From: Myxococcota bacterium
Lineage (GTDB): Bacteria > Myxococcota_A > UBA9160 > JAFDET01
DNA: 38,843 bases
Direction: 5' to 3'
Assembly: GCA_028278065.1 (NCBI GenBank)
Contig: JANQFA010000035.1
Span: forward strand, 1 to 38,843
Below are positions 26,185 to 35,466 of the stretch, piece after piece. The position numbers and the translations under genes were made by a program. How positions within the stretch are numbered: the stretch's first letter is position 1; every line of letters starts with the position of its first letter. The notes beneath the pieces are model-generated. The model saw only the letters and a list, made by a program, of their open reading frames with translations, searched no databases and was not told where the DNA came from.

Positions 26185-28164
26185 ATGGCCTCGTCGACCA
26201 ACACTCCGGACGGCCCGCACTCCGCCCACGAGACGCCGCACCTGGAAGAGGATCGCGGCCACGGTCTCGACCTGAGGCCGGTCCTGCAGCTGGCCTGGCG
26301 CACGCTTCCCTACCTGCGTCCCGCTCTCCGCGAGCTGCGTCCGGTGCTCCCCGTGCTGGTCCTGCTGATCGTGCTGGCGGCCCCGACCACCATGCTGGCG
26401 ACGGATCTCTTCCTCACCCGGATGCTCACCGGCGAGCCGCTGACTCCGTTCCAGGCCGGTCTGCTGGGGCTCGACCCCGCCGAGTGGGTCGAAGTCGACG
26501 CCCTGTCCGTGGCCCAGCGTGGGGCGCTCCGCCAGCGGCTGGTGAGTGCGGTGGTGGTCCTGGCCATCCTGATGGCCCCGGTCCTCGCGTGGCTGCTCTT
26601 CGTGTTCGTGAAGATCCAGCAGCGCATCAACCAGATCCTGCGCGTGGAGATGGTCGAACGGGTGGAGGCGATGTCGCTCCGCTTCCACTCGGACCACCGG
26701 GTGGGCGACTCGGTCTATCGGACCTACCAGGACAGCGCGATGGTCGCCAACCTGATGTCGATGCTCGTCCGGCCCATCGGTCCCCTGTTCAACATCGCCA
26801 CGGGACTGGTGATCGGGCTGCTCTTCGACTGGCGACTTCCATTGCTGCTCCTCGTGCTCTATGCCGGCTCCTACCTGCTGGCGCGGCGCTTCACACCCGA
26901 GCTCCGCCACGGCTTTCGAGAGGCACGCGAGCGCAACAGCGAGCTCATCTCGCGCATCCAGGAGACGCTCGCGGGCATGCGCGTGATCAAGGCGTTCGGC
27001 GCGGAGCCCCGCGAGCAGCAGCGCTTCGAGGAGGCATCCCGGGCGGCCTTCGCGGGCGCCTTCGACGCCCGGACACGGCTGGCCCTGTACGGGATCCTCT
27101 CGTTCGGGCTGTCTGCGCTTCCCGGAATCCTCGCTGCCGCCTATCTGGCGGTCCTCGCGCGGGAGGGGACACAGCTCCTGGCGGGGGTGGCTCTCGCTTT
27201 CGTCGGCTTCGCCACCTGGAACCTGGGCGCCTACGGCGACGCCACGCGGCGCGTCGGGAGCTGGTCGGGGGCCGCCCGGCGGCTCGTCCAGATGTGGGGT
27301 CGCGCCCAGGACATGGCCGTCGGCATGGAGCGCGCCTTCAGCCAGGTGGATCTCGATCCGGAAGTGCAGGACGCGCCCGACGCGGTCCCCCTGCCGCCGT
27401 TTCGCGATGCCGTGGTGATGCGGGGAGTGAGCTTCCGCTACCAGCCCGACCGGCCGGTGCTGAGGGACGTGGATCTCGTGGCCCACGCCGGGACCATCAC
27501 GGCGCTGGTCGGGCCCACGGGTTCGGGGAAGAGCACCTTGGTCTCCCTCCTGCTGCGGCTCTTCGATCCCGACGACGGCGCGATCGAGATCGACGGCCTC
27601 GACCTGCGCTCGGTCCGGCTCGAGAGCCTGCGCGCCAACGTCTCGATCGCCCTGCAGGAGAACCTCCTCTTCGGCACGACGATCCGCGACAACATCCGCT
27701 ACGCCCTCGACGACGTGGGCGACGAGCGGGTCCATGCGGCGGCGCGCATCGCCTGCGCCGACGGGTTCATCCGCGATCAGCCCGAGGGCTACGACACGCT
27801 TCTCGGCGAGCGCGGCGCCCGGCTCTCGACGGGACAGCGCCAGCGGATCTCGATCGCTCGCGCCGTGATCAAGGACACGCCCATCCTGATCCTCGACGAG
27901 CCGACGGCCTCGCTCGACGCCGAGACGGAGCTCCGGGTGATGGAGAACCTGGCGCGCTGGGGAGAGGGGAGGGCGATCTTCCTGGTGACCCACCGTCTCT
28001 CGACGATCCGGCGAGCCGACCAGATCGTCTATCTGTCCGAGGGGCGCGTGGTGGAGTCCGGCTCACCCGAGGAGCTGATGCGGAGGGAAGGCGGCGCCTA
28101 CCGACGCTTCGTCGAGCTCGAGCGGGCCGCGCGCCCGGCCGTCGCCGAGGGGGAGGGGACTTGA
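26185..28164 (+). CDS. ABC transporter, fused permease/ATP-binding half-transporter (type I exporter)
   Basis: Walker A GPTGSGKST, signature LSTGQRQ, Walker B LILDEPTASLD, TM domain upstream. Confidence 0.94.
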   Translation: MASSTNTPDGPHSAHETPHLEEDRGHGLDLRPVLQLAWRTLPYLRPALRELRPVLPVLVLLIVLAAPTTMLATDLFLTRMLTGEPLTPFQAGLLGLDPAEWVEVDALSVAQRGALRQRLVSAVVVLAILMAPVLAWLLFVFVKIQQRINQILRVEMVERVEAMSLRFHSDHRVGDSVYRTYQDSAMVANLMSMLVRPIGPLFNIATGLVIGLLFDWRLPLLLLVLYAGSYLLARRFTPELRHGFREARERNSELISRIQETLAGMRVIKAFGAEPREQQRFEEASRAAFAGAFDARTRLALYGILSFGLSALPGILAAAYLAVLAREGTQLLAGVALAFVGFATWNLGAYGDATRRVGSWSGAARRLVQMWGRAQDMAVGMERAFSQVDLDPEVQDAPDAVPLPPFRDAVVMRGVSFRYQPDRPVLRDVDLVAHAGTITALVGPTGSGKSTLVSLLLRLFDPDDGAIEIDGLDLRSVRLESLRANVSIALQENLLFGTTIRDNIRYALDDVGDERVHAAARIACADGFIRDQPEGYDTLLGERGARLSTGQRQRISIARAVIKDTPILILDEPTASLDAETELRVMENLARWGEGRAIFLVTHRLSTIRRADQIVYLSEGRVVESGSPEELMRREGGAYRRFVELERAARPAVAEGEGT

Positions 28165-30125
28165 GCCGCGCCTTGCGGCCCGTCGCCAGGCCGATCGGCA
28201 ACCGCGAGGCCCTGCGCGACTTCGCGCGAGCACTCCGCTACGTGAGGCCGGTGCGCGGGCTCTTCGCGCGCAAGGTCGCCTTCATGTTCCTGGCCGCCGT
28301 TCCCGCCGTGGTCCTCCCGTGGCCCGGCAAGGTGCTCGTGGACCACGTGATCCAGGACATGCCCCTGGACGCGACCGACTACCCGTTCTTCTTCCAGCCC
28401 TTCGTCGACTCCCTCGACGGGATGGCCCCGGCCGGGATCGCCATGATGGTGGTCCTGTTCGTGGTCCTGATGCTCGCCGTGTTCGGCGGCTGGTCCGGCG
28501 ACGAGCGGGACCAGACGAGTGCCGGGCTGGCGCAGGGGCAGGACCAGGCGACCCGGTCCGAGAACGCAGCCAACGACGGTCACAGCTTCATGGGCGGGCT
28601 GGTCGGATGGTTCGAGTTCCGCCTGACCCTGCGCATCTCCCACATCCTGAACCACCACTATCGGAGCCGCCTCTTCGAGCGCATCCAGCAGCTTCCGATG
28701 GCGCGGCTCGACGACCAGCGCATCGGCGACGCCATGTACCGGCTGATGTACGACACCCCCCAGATCACCGAGGTGTGCATGCGGCTCGTGCTCACCCCCA
28801 TCGTCGTGCCCTTCCAGCTGGCCGCCGCCGTCTGGGTGATGTCGATGGTGTTCGGTGCCGAGCCGGTCGTCATCTGGGGCGCCGTCGCGCTCGTGCCGCT
28901 CGGCTTCCTCGTCACGCTGCCGTTCACATCGGCGGTCCGGCGGCGCGGCCAGCTGGCGCGCGAGACGGGTGCGGTGACGACCACGACCATCGAGGAGGGC
29001 ATGAGCAACATCCTCGCCGTGCAGGGCCTCGGAGGCGCGCAGCACGAGCGCGCTCGCTTCGAGGAGGACAGCTGGAGCTCGTTCACGGGCTTCCGCCAGG
29101 TGGTGCTGGTCTGGATCGCCATCTCCATCGCCGGAATCGCGGCGGCCGGCGGCGTCGGGCTGGTGGTGCTCTACTCGCTGACCGACAGGGTGTTCGAGGG
29201 CGCCCTCACCATCGGGGATCTGTCGGTGATCATGGTCTACTACGGTGGGCTCGTCTTCCTCGCGGAGAACGTGGCGCGTCTCTGGATCTACCTGCAGGAC
29301 AACGCCGCGGGCCTGCGTCGCGTCTTCGAGCTGATGGACGAGCCCGCGGACCCGTCCGGGAGCGAGCCCCTGCCCCGGGGATCCATCCGCGAAGGCTTCG
29401 CCTTCGAGGACGTGCACTTCGCCTACCCCGACGGAACCGAGGCGTTGCGCGGCGTCTCCTGGGAGGCGTCTGTGGGTTCGGTCGTGGCCCTGGTCGGTCC
29501 CGCGGGAGCGGGGAAGACGACCCTCGCCTGCCTGCTCCCGCGCTTCCTGCTGCCGACGCGGGGCCGGATCCGCGTGGACGGCCTGCCGCTGGACGACGTG
29601 GACCGCGACGTCCTGCGCGCGCAGATCGCCTTCGTGTTCCAGGAGCCGGCCCTCTTCGACGCCAGCGTCGAGGAGAACATCCGCACGGGTTGCCCGGACG
29701 CCAGCGCGGAGCAGGTGCGCCGCGCGGCGGAGCTGGCCGGCGCGGCGGAGTTCATCGAGCGGCTGCCCCAGGGCTACGCGACGCGGCTCGGGCGGGCGGG
29801 CGGGCGCCTCTCGATGGGCCAGAAGCAGCGCCTCTCGATCGCGCGCGCCCTGGTCCGGGAGGCTCCGGTCCTGATCCTGGACGAGCCGACCTCCGCTCTC
29901 GATCCGGAGACCGAGCTGCGCCTGGTGCAGACCTTGCGCGAAGTCGGTCGCGACCGCCTCGTGCTGATCATCGCCCACCGCCTGTCGACGATCCGCAACG
30001 CCGACGAGATCCTCTTTCTCGAGGAGGGCGAGATCCGCGAGCGCGGCTCCCACGCCGAGCTGATGACCCGCGCGGGCGGCGCCTACCGTCGCTTCGTCGA
30101 GCTCCAGACCACGGCCGCGGCCTGA
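28161..30125 (+). CDS. ABC transporter, fused permease/ATP-binding half-transporter (type I exporter), partner
   Basis: Walker A GPAGAGKTT, signature LSMGQKQ, Walker B LILDEPTSALD; TTG start overlapping upstream TGA (TTGA). Confidence 0.92.
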   Translation: MSRALRPVARPIGNREALRDFARALRYVRPVRGLFARKVAFMFLAAVPAVVLPWPGKVLVDHVIQDMPLDATDYPFFFQPFVDSLDGMAPAGIAMMVVLFVVLMLAVFGGWSGDERDQTSAGLAQGQDQATRSENAANDGHSFMGGLVGWFEFRLTLRISHILNHHYRSRLFERIQQLPMARLDDQRIGDAMYRLMYDTPQITEVCMRLVLTPIVVPFQLAAAVWVMSMVFGAEPVVIWGAVALVPLGFLVTLPFTSAVRRRGQLARETGAVTTTTIEEGMSNILAVQGLGGAQHERARFEEDSWSSFTGFRQVVLVWIAISIAGIAAAGGVGLVVLYSLTDRVFEGALTIGDLSVIMVYYGGLVFLAENVARLWIYLQDNAAGLRRVFELMDEPADPSGSEPLPRGSIREGFAFEDVHFAYPDGTEALRGVSWEASVGSVVALVGPAGAGKTTLACLLPRFLLPTRGRIRVDGLPLDDVDRDVLRAQIAFVFQEPALFDASVEENIRTGCPDASAEQVRRAAELAGAAEFIERLPQGYATRLGRAGGRLSMGQKQRLSIARALVREAPVLILDEPTSALDPETELRLVQTLREVGRDRLVLIIAHRLSTIRNADEILFLEEGEIRERGSHAELMTRAGGAYRRFVELQTTAAA

Positions 30126-30142
30126 ATCCTCCCGGCGCGGAG

Positions 30143-31297
30143 TCAGGCGACCCGGACCGTCTCGGGGAGCCGTCGGGTCAGGATGTCGGCGGCCTCCTCG
30201 ACCATCTCCTCCACGATGCGCGCGGCCGGCTTGACCTCGTCGATGAGGCCCGCCACCTGGCCCGCGAAGGGGCCGACGTACTCGACGTTCCCGGCCCGGT
30301 TGAACATGTCGACGACGACCGAGGCCAGCACGACCTGGACGGGGAAGGCGAGCGGCTCGAGCCCCGACTCCTCCCAGAGGTCGTGGAAGCGATTGTACGT
30401 GGCGCGCGACGTCTTCCCGGTGTAGATCGTGGTGCGCCGGGTGTCCTCGTCACGGGCGTTCACGATCGCCTGCTTCTGGATGTCGAGGGCGCCGCCCTCC
30501 TGGGAGGCGAGGAAGCGCGTCCCGACCCAGACGCCGACGCATCCCATGGCCAGCGCCGCCGCCAGGCCGCGCCCGTCGCCGATGCCCCCGGCGGCCAGCA
30601 CGGGAGTGGGGGCGGCGGCGTCGATGGCCTGGGGCCAGAGCGCCATCGATCCGACGCGCCCGGTGTGGCCGCCGGCCTCGTGGCCCTGCGCCACCACCAG
30701 GTCGGCACCGTCCCGCGCGATGCGACCCGCGTTCTTGGCGTTTCCGGCGATGCCCAGCACCTTCATGCCCACCCCGTGGGCCGCCTCGACCATGAAGCCC
30801 GGGCTCCCCAGGCCCGCGCAGAAGAGGGGAACCTGCTCTTCGATGCACACCTCGACCGCGGCATGGGGGCGCGACGTAGTGGTTCCGCCGCTGATCACCG
30901 CGTCGCTGTCGGGCAGGCCGAGATCGTCCTTGATCTTCAGGACCCACTCGCGGTGCGGCGCGGGCAGGGCCGCCAGGGCGTTGGCCAGGGGGATCTCCTG
31001 CGCGCCCCCGGCCGGGGCGTCGCCGGCCGCCACGGTGGCGGCGGGCAGGAGCACGTCGACGCCGAAGGGCCGAGAGGTCTGCTTGCGGATCTCGCGGATG
31101 GCCTCGCGCATTCCGTCCACCGTGTAGCCCGCGGCGCCCAGCACTCCGAGGCCGCCCGCCTCGGAGACCGCCACGACCAGCTCTACGGGAGCGCCGGTCT
31201 TCTCGCCGATGAGACTCGGGCCCATGCCCGCGCTCAGGATCGGGTACTCGATGTCGAGCAGGTCGCAGAGCGGTGTGCGTAGCGTTCTCTTCCCCAC
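30143..31297 (-). CDS. Nitronate monooxygenase/2-nitropropane dioxygenase-like NAD(P)H-dependent flavin oxidoreductase
   Basis: TPLCDLLDIEYPILSAGMGP, VAVSEAGGLGVLGAAGYT, VAQGHEAGGHTG, VLAAGGIGDGRGLAAALAMGCVGVWVGTRFLAS. Confidence 0.92.
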   Translation of the reverse strand: MGKRTLRTPLCDLLDIEYPILSAGMGPSLIGEKTGAPVELVVAVSEAGGLGVLGAAGYTVDGMREAIREIRKQTSRPFGVDVLLPAATVAAGDAPAGGAQEIPLANALAALPAPHREWVLKIKDDLGLPDSDAVISGGTTTSRPHAAVEVCIEEQVPLFCAGLGSPGFMVEAAHGVGMKVLGIAGNAKNAGRIARDGADLVVAQGHEAGGHTGRVGSMALWPQAIDAAAPTPVLAAGGIGDGRGLAAALAMGCVGVWVGTRFLASQEGGALDIQKQAIVNARDEDTRRTTIYTGKTSRATYNRFHDLWEESGLEPLAFPVQVVLASVVVDMFNRAGNVEYVGPFAGQVAGLIDEVKPAARIVEEMVEEAADILTRRLPETVRVA

Positions 31298-31315
31298 GTG
31301 GTCTCCTCCCGTTGG

Positions 31316-32887
31316 CTAGCGCCAGCCGCGCGGATTGTCGCGAAACCCGGTGCGCCAGGCATCCAGGCGCTCTCCGAGAGCGCGGACCTGCGCGGGATGG
31401 GACTCGGCGACGTTGTAGGCCTCTTCCGGATCGCGCTCCAGGTCGTAGAGGAGAGGCCAGGTGCCGAGCGTGGGCACCGACCGCTCCGAGCCGGGTGGTC
31501 GGTAGTCGCGACCGGTCAGCAGCCTTCCGCCCGGCGTGTCCGGCTTGTCGAGGGGCGCCGGCCAGACGTAGTGGCTGTTCTGGTCGATGTACTTCCAGCG
31601 GCCCAGGCGCAGCGCCTCGACGTCGTAGTCGTGGAAGAAGTAGAGCGGCCGCTCGGGCAGGCCGACCGCCGTCCCCCCGAGCACGGGCCAGAGGTCGGCC
31701 CCGTCGATCGTCCGGTCGCCGGGGAGGGCCAGCCCCGCGAGTCCCAGGAAGGTCGGGAAGAGGTCGATGTTCATCGCCGGCTCGGCGCTCACCCCCCGCG
31801 CCGCGATCCGCCCCGGCCACCAGGCGACGAACGGCACCCGGAAGCCGCCCTCGTAGCTCTGGCCCTTGCGGCCGCGGAGTCCGCCGGGGCTGCCCTCGAA
31901 CCAGGGGCCGTTGTCGCTGGTCACCACGACGATCGTGTCGCGCTCGACGCCCCGCCGACGCAGCGCGGCGACCACCTCGCCCACGCTCCAGTCGAGCTCG
32001 GCCACCGCGTCGCCGTAGGGCCCCGCCGCCGAGCGGCCCGCGAAGTCCTGCGAGGGGAAGAAGGGCTGGTGCGGGTCCTTGTGGGCCAGGTACAGGAAGA
32101 AGGGCCTCTCGTCGGACACCTCGATGAAACGCACCGCCTCTTCGGTGAAGAGAGCGGTGTACCTCGCCTGGTCGAGACCGATGTCCGCGACGATCTCCTC
32201 CTGGTCGCGCCAGAACGCCACCGGCCAGTCGTCGTTCGACATGTTGAAGCCGACGAAGCGGTCGAAGCCGTGCCGCGAGGGGTGGTACATCGGCATTCCG
32301 GTGAAGTCGCCGAGATGCCACTTGCCCACCGCCATCGTCCGGTAGCCGGCCACCCGCAGCGCCTCCGCCAGGGTGATCTCCGACGGCGGCAGGCCGGCCA
32401 CCGCGTTTCCGCCGCCCGCCAGGTCGACTGCGCCGAGCTTGGCGAAGACGACGCCCAGCCGATAGGTGAGCCGGCGCACGAAGGTGTCGTCGGCCGCCTG
32501 GAGTGCGGTCATGATGCCGCTGCGCAGGGGATAGCGGCCGGTCAGCAGGCCGGCGCGCGATGGGGAGCAGATCGGTGCGCTGGCGTAGAAGGCGGTCAGC
32601 CGGATGCCTTCGCTGGCGAGGGCGTCGATGTGGGGCGTGTGGATGGCGTCACCGCCCTGAACCCCCACGTCGCCCCAGCCCAGGTCGTCGGCCAGGATGA
32701 CGACGATGTTGGGGCGCAGGTGGACGCCGGGGGCCGGCTTCACGATCTCCTCGACGGGCCGCGCCGCCTCCTCGGCAGGGTGGAAGGCGCTGCGGTCGAT
32801 CCCGTGGTCCAACGGGGTGAGCGCCGCGCGCGCGAGCCAGGCTGCGACGGCCAGCGCCAGCCCGGCGATCACGAGAGCCCATCGCAA
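31316..32887 (-). CDS. Type I (Cys-type) sulfatase
   Basis: PNIVVILADDLGWGDVG N-terminal metal site; CSPSRAGLLTGRYPLRSG sulfatase signature; GKWHLGD; TSDNGPW. Confidence 0.95.
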   Translation of the reverse strand: MRWALVIAGLALAVAAWLARAALTPLDHGIDRSAFHPAEEAARPVEEIVKPAPGVHLRPNIVVILADDLGWGDVGVQGGDAIHTPHIDALASEGIRLTAFYASAPICSPSRAGLLTGRYPLRSGIMTALQAADDTFVRRLTYRLGVVFAKLGAVDLAGGGNAVAGLPPSEITLAEALRVAGYRTMAVGKWHLGDFTGMPMYHPSRHGFDRFVGFNMSNDDWPVAFWRDQEEIVADIGLDQARYTALFTEEAVRFIEVSDERPFFLYLAHKDPHQPFFPSQDFAGRSAAGPYGDAVAELDWSVGEVVAALRRRGVERDTIVVVTSDNGPWFEGSPGGLRGRKGQSYEGGFRVPFVAWWPGRIAARGVSAEPAMNIDLFPTFLGLAGLALPGDRTIDGADLWPVLGGTAVGLPERPLYFFHDYDVEALRLGRWKYIDQNSHYVWPAPLDKPDTPGGRLLTGRDYRPPGSERSVPTLGTWPLLYDLERDPEEAYNVAESHPAQVRALGERLDAWRTGFRDNPRGWR

Positions 32888-32889
32888 GG

Positions 32890-34419
32890 CTAATCCCGGC
32901 CGAAGGGGAGGGCGTCCCTCACCTTCTGCTTCATCACCCTCCAGCGGATCGCCGACATGCTGCGTTCGATCTCATCCGGGCTCTGGAACGGGATCTCCAC
33001 CTTCGCGTCTTCGGGCTCGTCGCCGCCCGGCAGGATCAGCCCCTCCTGCTCCACGCTGAACAGGAACTCGTAGATCATGCGGACCGTCGGCTGGAGGAGC
33101 CAGAGGTTGTCGATCGTGATCTCCACCTCCTCGCGCGGATCCTGCTCGACGTTGTAGACCAGCGGCGCCCACAGTCGCCGCCAGGAGCGATCGCGCGGCG
33201 CCGGGTCGTCTCCGGTGAAGAAGACCTTGAAGCGTCGCCACTTGACCGCGAGGAGGGTGCGCCCCGAGAAGATGAGGACGCCCTCCCGCGCCGAGTGTTC
33301 GGTCCGGCCGGTGAGGAGCGGCGTCTGGTCCCTGCCGTCGATCACGCGATCGTCCGGGACCTCGGCCCCCGCGAGGCTCGCAAGGGTCGGGAAGAGGTCG
33401 ACCATGGCCACGATCTCGTTGGTCGTCCCGCCCGCCGCCACCTTGCCGGGCCAGCGCACCATCAACGGAGTGCGGATCGATCCCTCGTAGGCGCTGCCCA
33501 GATAGCCGCGGTACGGCCCGGAGTTGGAGACGACGGGGTAGTGGGCGGAGTCCGGGCCGTTGTCGCTCGCGTAGAGGACCAGGGTGTCCTCCCCGATCCC
33601 GGCCTCGTCGAGTGCGTCCAGGATCTGTCCGGTCCGGTGGTCGTGCTCGACCATCACGTCGGAGAAGGCGCCGTTGCCCGACTTGCCGGCGAAGTCGGGA
33701 TGCGGGAGGTAGGGGTGGTGGACGAGGGACCAGGACACGAAGAGGAAGAAGGGGCGGTCCTTCCCCGCGTGCTCGCGGATCCAGGCGATCGACTGCTGCG
33801 CGATGCGCTCGTCGATGAGCGGTCGGTTCTCGAGGGTGTAGGGCTCGACCGGCTGCACGGGCTCGCCGCGCACGCCCTCCAGCAGGTGGGGCACCTCCGC
33901 CACGGCGGGATCGAAGCCCACCTGCGTTGTGTTGGAGGCGACGTTGGTGGAGAAGGGGAAGCCCCACCAGCGGTCGAAGCCCTGGTCCGTCGGGAAGCGG
34001 CCCTGGCTGTCGCCGAGGTGCCACTTGCCGAAGATGGCGGTGGCGTAGCCCGCACGGGAGAGTGTCTCGGCGATCGTCACCTCCCAGGGAGAGAGGCCGC
34101 CGGGAATCCCCGGGCTGGCCGCACGCCAGGTTCCCGAGCGGACCGGCATGCGCCCGGTCATCAGCGCGGAGCGGGACGGTGTGCACTCGACCTCGACGTT
34201 GAAGTTGGTGAAGCGCAGCCCCTGGGCGGCGAAGGCGTCGAGCCGGGGTGTCGGCGCGCCGCGCAGGGCGCCGCCCCCGTAGGCGCCGAGCTCGCCGAAG
34301 CCCAGGTTGTCGCTCAGCATCAGCACGATGTTGGGCGGCCTCGCGCCCGCGGACAGCGGGACGCCGACGCCGAGGCAGGCGGCAGCGGCGGCCAGGACGA
34401 GGGTGACGCTGCGCCGCAT
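32890..34419 (-). CDS. Type I (Cys-type) sulfatase with signal peptide
   Basis: MRRSVTLVLAAAAACLGVGVPLSAGA signal-like N-terminus; PNIVLMLSDNLGFGELG; CTPSRSALMTGRMPVRSG; GKWHLGD; ASDNGPD. Confidence 0.95.
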   Translation of the reverse strand: MRRSVTLVLAAAAACLGVGVPLSAGARPPNIVLMLSDNLGFGELGAYGGGALRGAPTPRLDAFAAQGLRFTNFNVEVECTPSRSALMTGRMPVRSGTWRAASPGIPGGLSPWEVTIAETLSRAGYATAIFGKWHLGDSQGRFPTDQGFDRWWGFPFSTNVASNTTQVGFDPAVAEVPHLLEGVRGEPVQPVEPYTLENRPLIDERIAQQSIAWIREHAGKDRPFFLFVSWSLVHHPYLPHPDFAGKSGNGAFSDVMVEHDHRTGQILDALDEAGIGEDTLVLYASDNGPDSAHYPVVSNSGPYRGYLGSAYEGSIRTPLMVRWPGKVAAGGTTNEIVAMVDLFPTLASLAGAEVPDDRVIDGRDQTPLLTGRTEHSAREGVLIFSGRTLLAVKWRRFKVFFTGDDPAPRDRSWRRLWAPLVYNVEQDPREEVEITIDNLWLLQPTVRMIYEFLFSVEQEGLILPGGDEPEDAKVEIPFQSPDEIERSMSAIRWRVMKQKVRDALPFGRD

Positions 34420-34421
34420 CG

Positions 34422-35465
34422 CTAGCCCTCCGCGCCGGGGACGACGGCCTCCCCGGCCAGATAGCGCTCGGTGGCTTCGCTCGCCTTGAGCGCGAGGAAC
34501 GGCGCCAGCGCGCGCTGGGAGTGGATCTCGGGTCGGCCGACGGGCCAGCCCAGGTAGCTGAGGATGCGGGCCACCGCGAATTCGGGCAGCAGAGCCAGCT
34601 CGGCCTCGGGGAAGGGCGTCACCCGACGCCATCCTGCCAGATACCCCTCGAGGCCGACCTCGAATCCGCCGCTCACGAGAAGCGGGAAGAGGGAGGTGAC
34701 CAGCTCGAAGCAGGGCCAGCTCCAGCCGCAGTCGTCGAAGTCGATGACCCGCACGGTTCCGCCGCTGGCGAGCAGGTTGTCGGGAATGAGGTCACCGTGG
34801 ATCAGGCAGGGCGGTGGGCCGAGCGCCTCGAGGCGCGTGCGCACGCGATCGCGCGCGCGCAGGCAGACGTCGCGCTGGGTCGCCGAGAGGGCGGGCTCCT
34901 CCCAGAAGCGACCGAAGGCGGGCTCGTCGCCGACCAGCGAGTCGGCGTCCCAGGCGATCCTGGCGAAGTCTGCGGGCGGGTCCCACGTCGCGCCGTGGCG
35001 GTGGATGCGAGCCGCGATCTCGCCCACCGTGGCGTAGGTGTCGCGCAGCGCCTCGCCCTCGAGCTCGACGCCGTGCTCGAGGGTCCCGAGTGGAGCCCCC
35101 TCGACCCAGGCCATGCGCACGCACTGGCGCGGCTCGGGAACGCCGGCGTCGGCGGCGTGGGCCACCACGTCGCCGGCACACGTGGGGATCACGGCGGGAG
35201 TGGGGATCCCGTGGGCCGCCAGCGCGGCCATCCAGGCGGCCTCCGAGCGAAGCTGCCCGTCGCTCCGATAGTCGGGCCGCTCCACGCGCAGGACGCTCCG
35301 GGCTCCATCGGTCTCCGTGACGGCGAAGACGCAGTTCTCGCGGTACTTGATCGGTTCGAGGCGCGCGTCCGGGACGTCCCACGCCTTCAGCGCGTGGCGC
35401 GCCAGGGCGGCCAGTGCCTCCACCTGGGTCCCTTCGCTCAGCTCCGCGAACGCGGCGCGCTCCAC
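34422..35465 (-). CDS. Aminoglycoside phosphotransferase (APH)-fold kinase
   Basis: LIHGDLIPDNLLASGGTVRVIDFDDCGWSWPCFEL (Brenner and DFD motifs); GTG start 1 nt after the aminotransferase stop. Confidence 0.92.
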   Translation of the reverse strand: MERAAFAELSEGTQVEALAALARHALKAWDVPDARLEPIKYRENCVFAVTETDGARSVLRVERPDYRSDGQLRSEAAWMAALAAHGIPTPAVIPTCAGDVVAHAADAGVPEPRQCVRMAWVEGAPLGTLEHGVELEGEALRDTYATVGEIAARIHRHGATWDPPADFARIAWDADSLVGDEPAFGRFWEEPALSATQRDVCLRARDRVRTRLEALGPPPCLIHGDLIPDNLLASGGTVRVIDFDDCGWSWPCFELVTSLFPLLVSGGFEVGLEGYLAGWRRVTPFPEAELALLPEFAVARILSYLGWPVGRPEIHSQRALAPFLALKASEATERYLAGEAVVPGAEG

Positions 35466-35466
35466 C

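Noticed and set aside
26484-30125. 1213 aa plus ORF suggesting a single fused ABC transporter
   Set aside because: N-terminal half is an out-of-frame translation of the first ABC gene; the real second ABC gene starts at TTG 28161
30121-30147. CCTGA...TCAGG hairpin between the convergent ABC and nitronate monooxygenase genes as a bidirectional terminator
   Set aside because: The outer arms are just the two GCCTGA gene ends facing each other; stem is short with a 3-nt bulge and no U-tract, so likely coincidental
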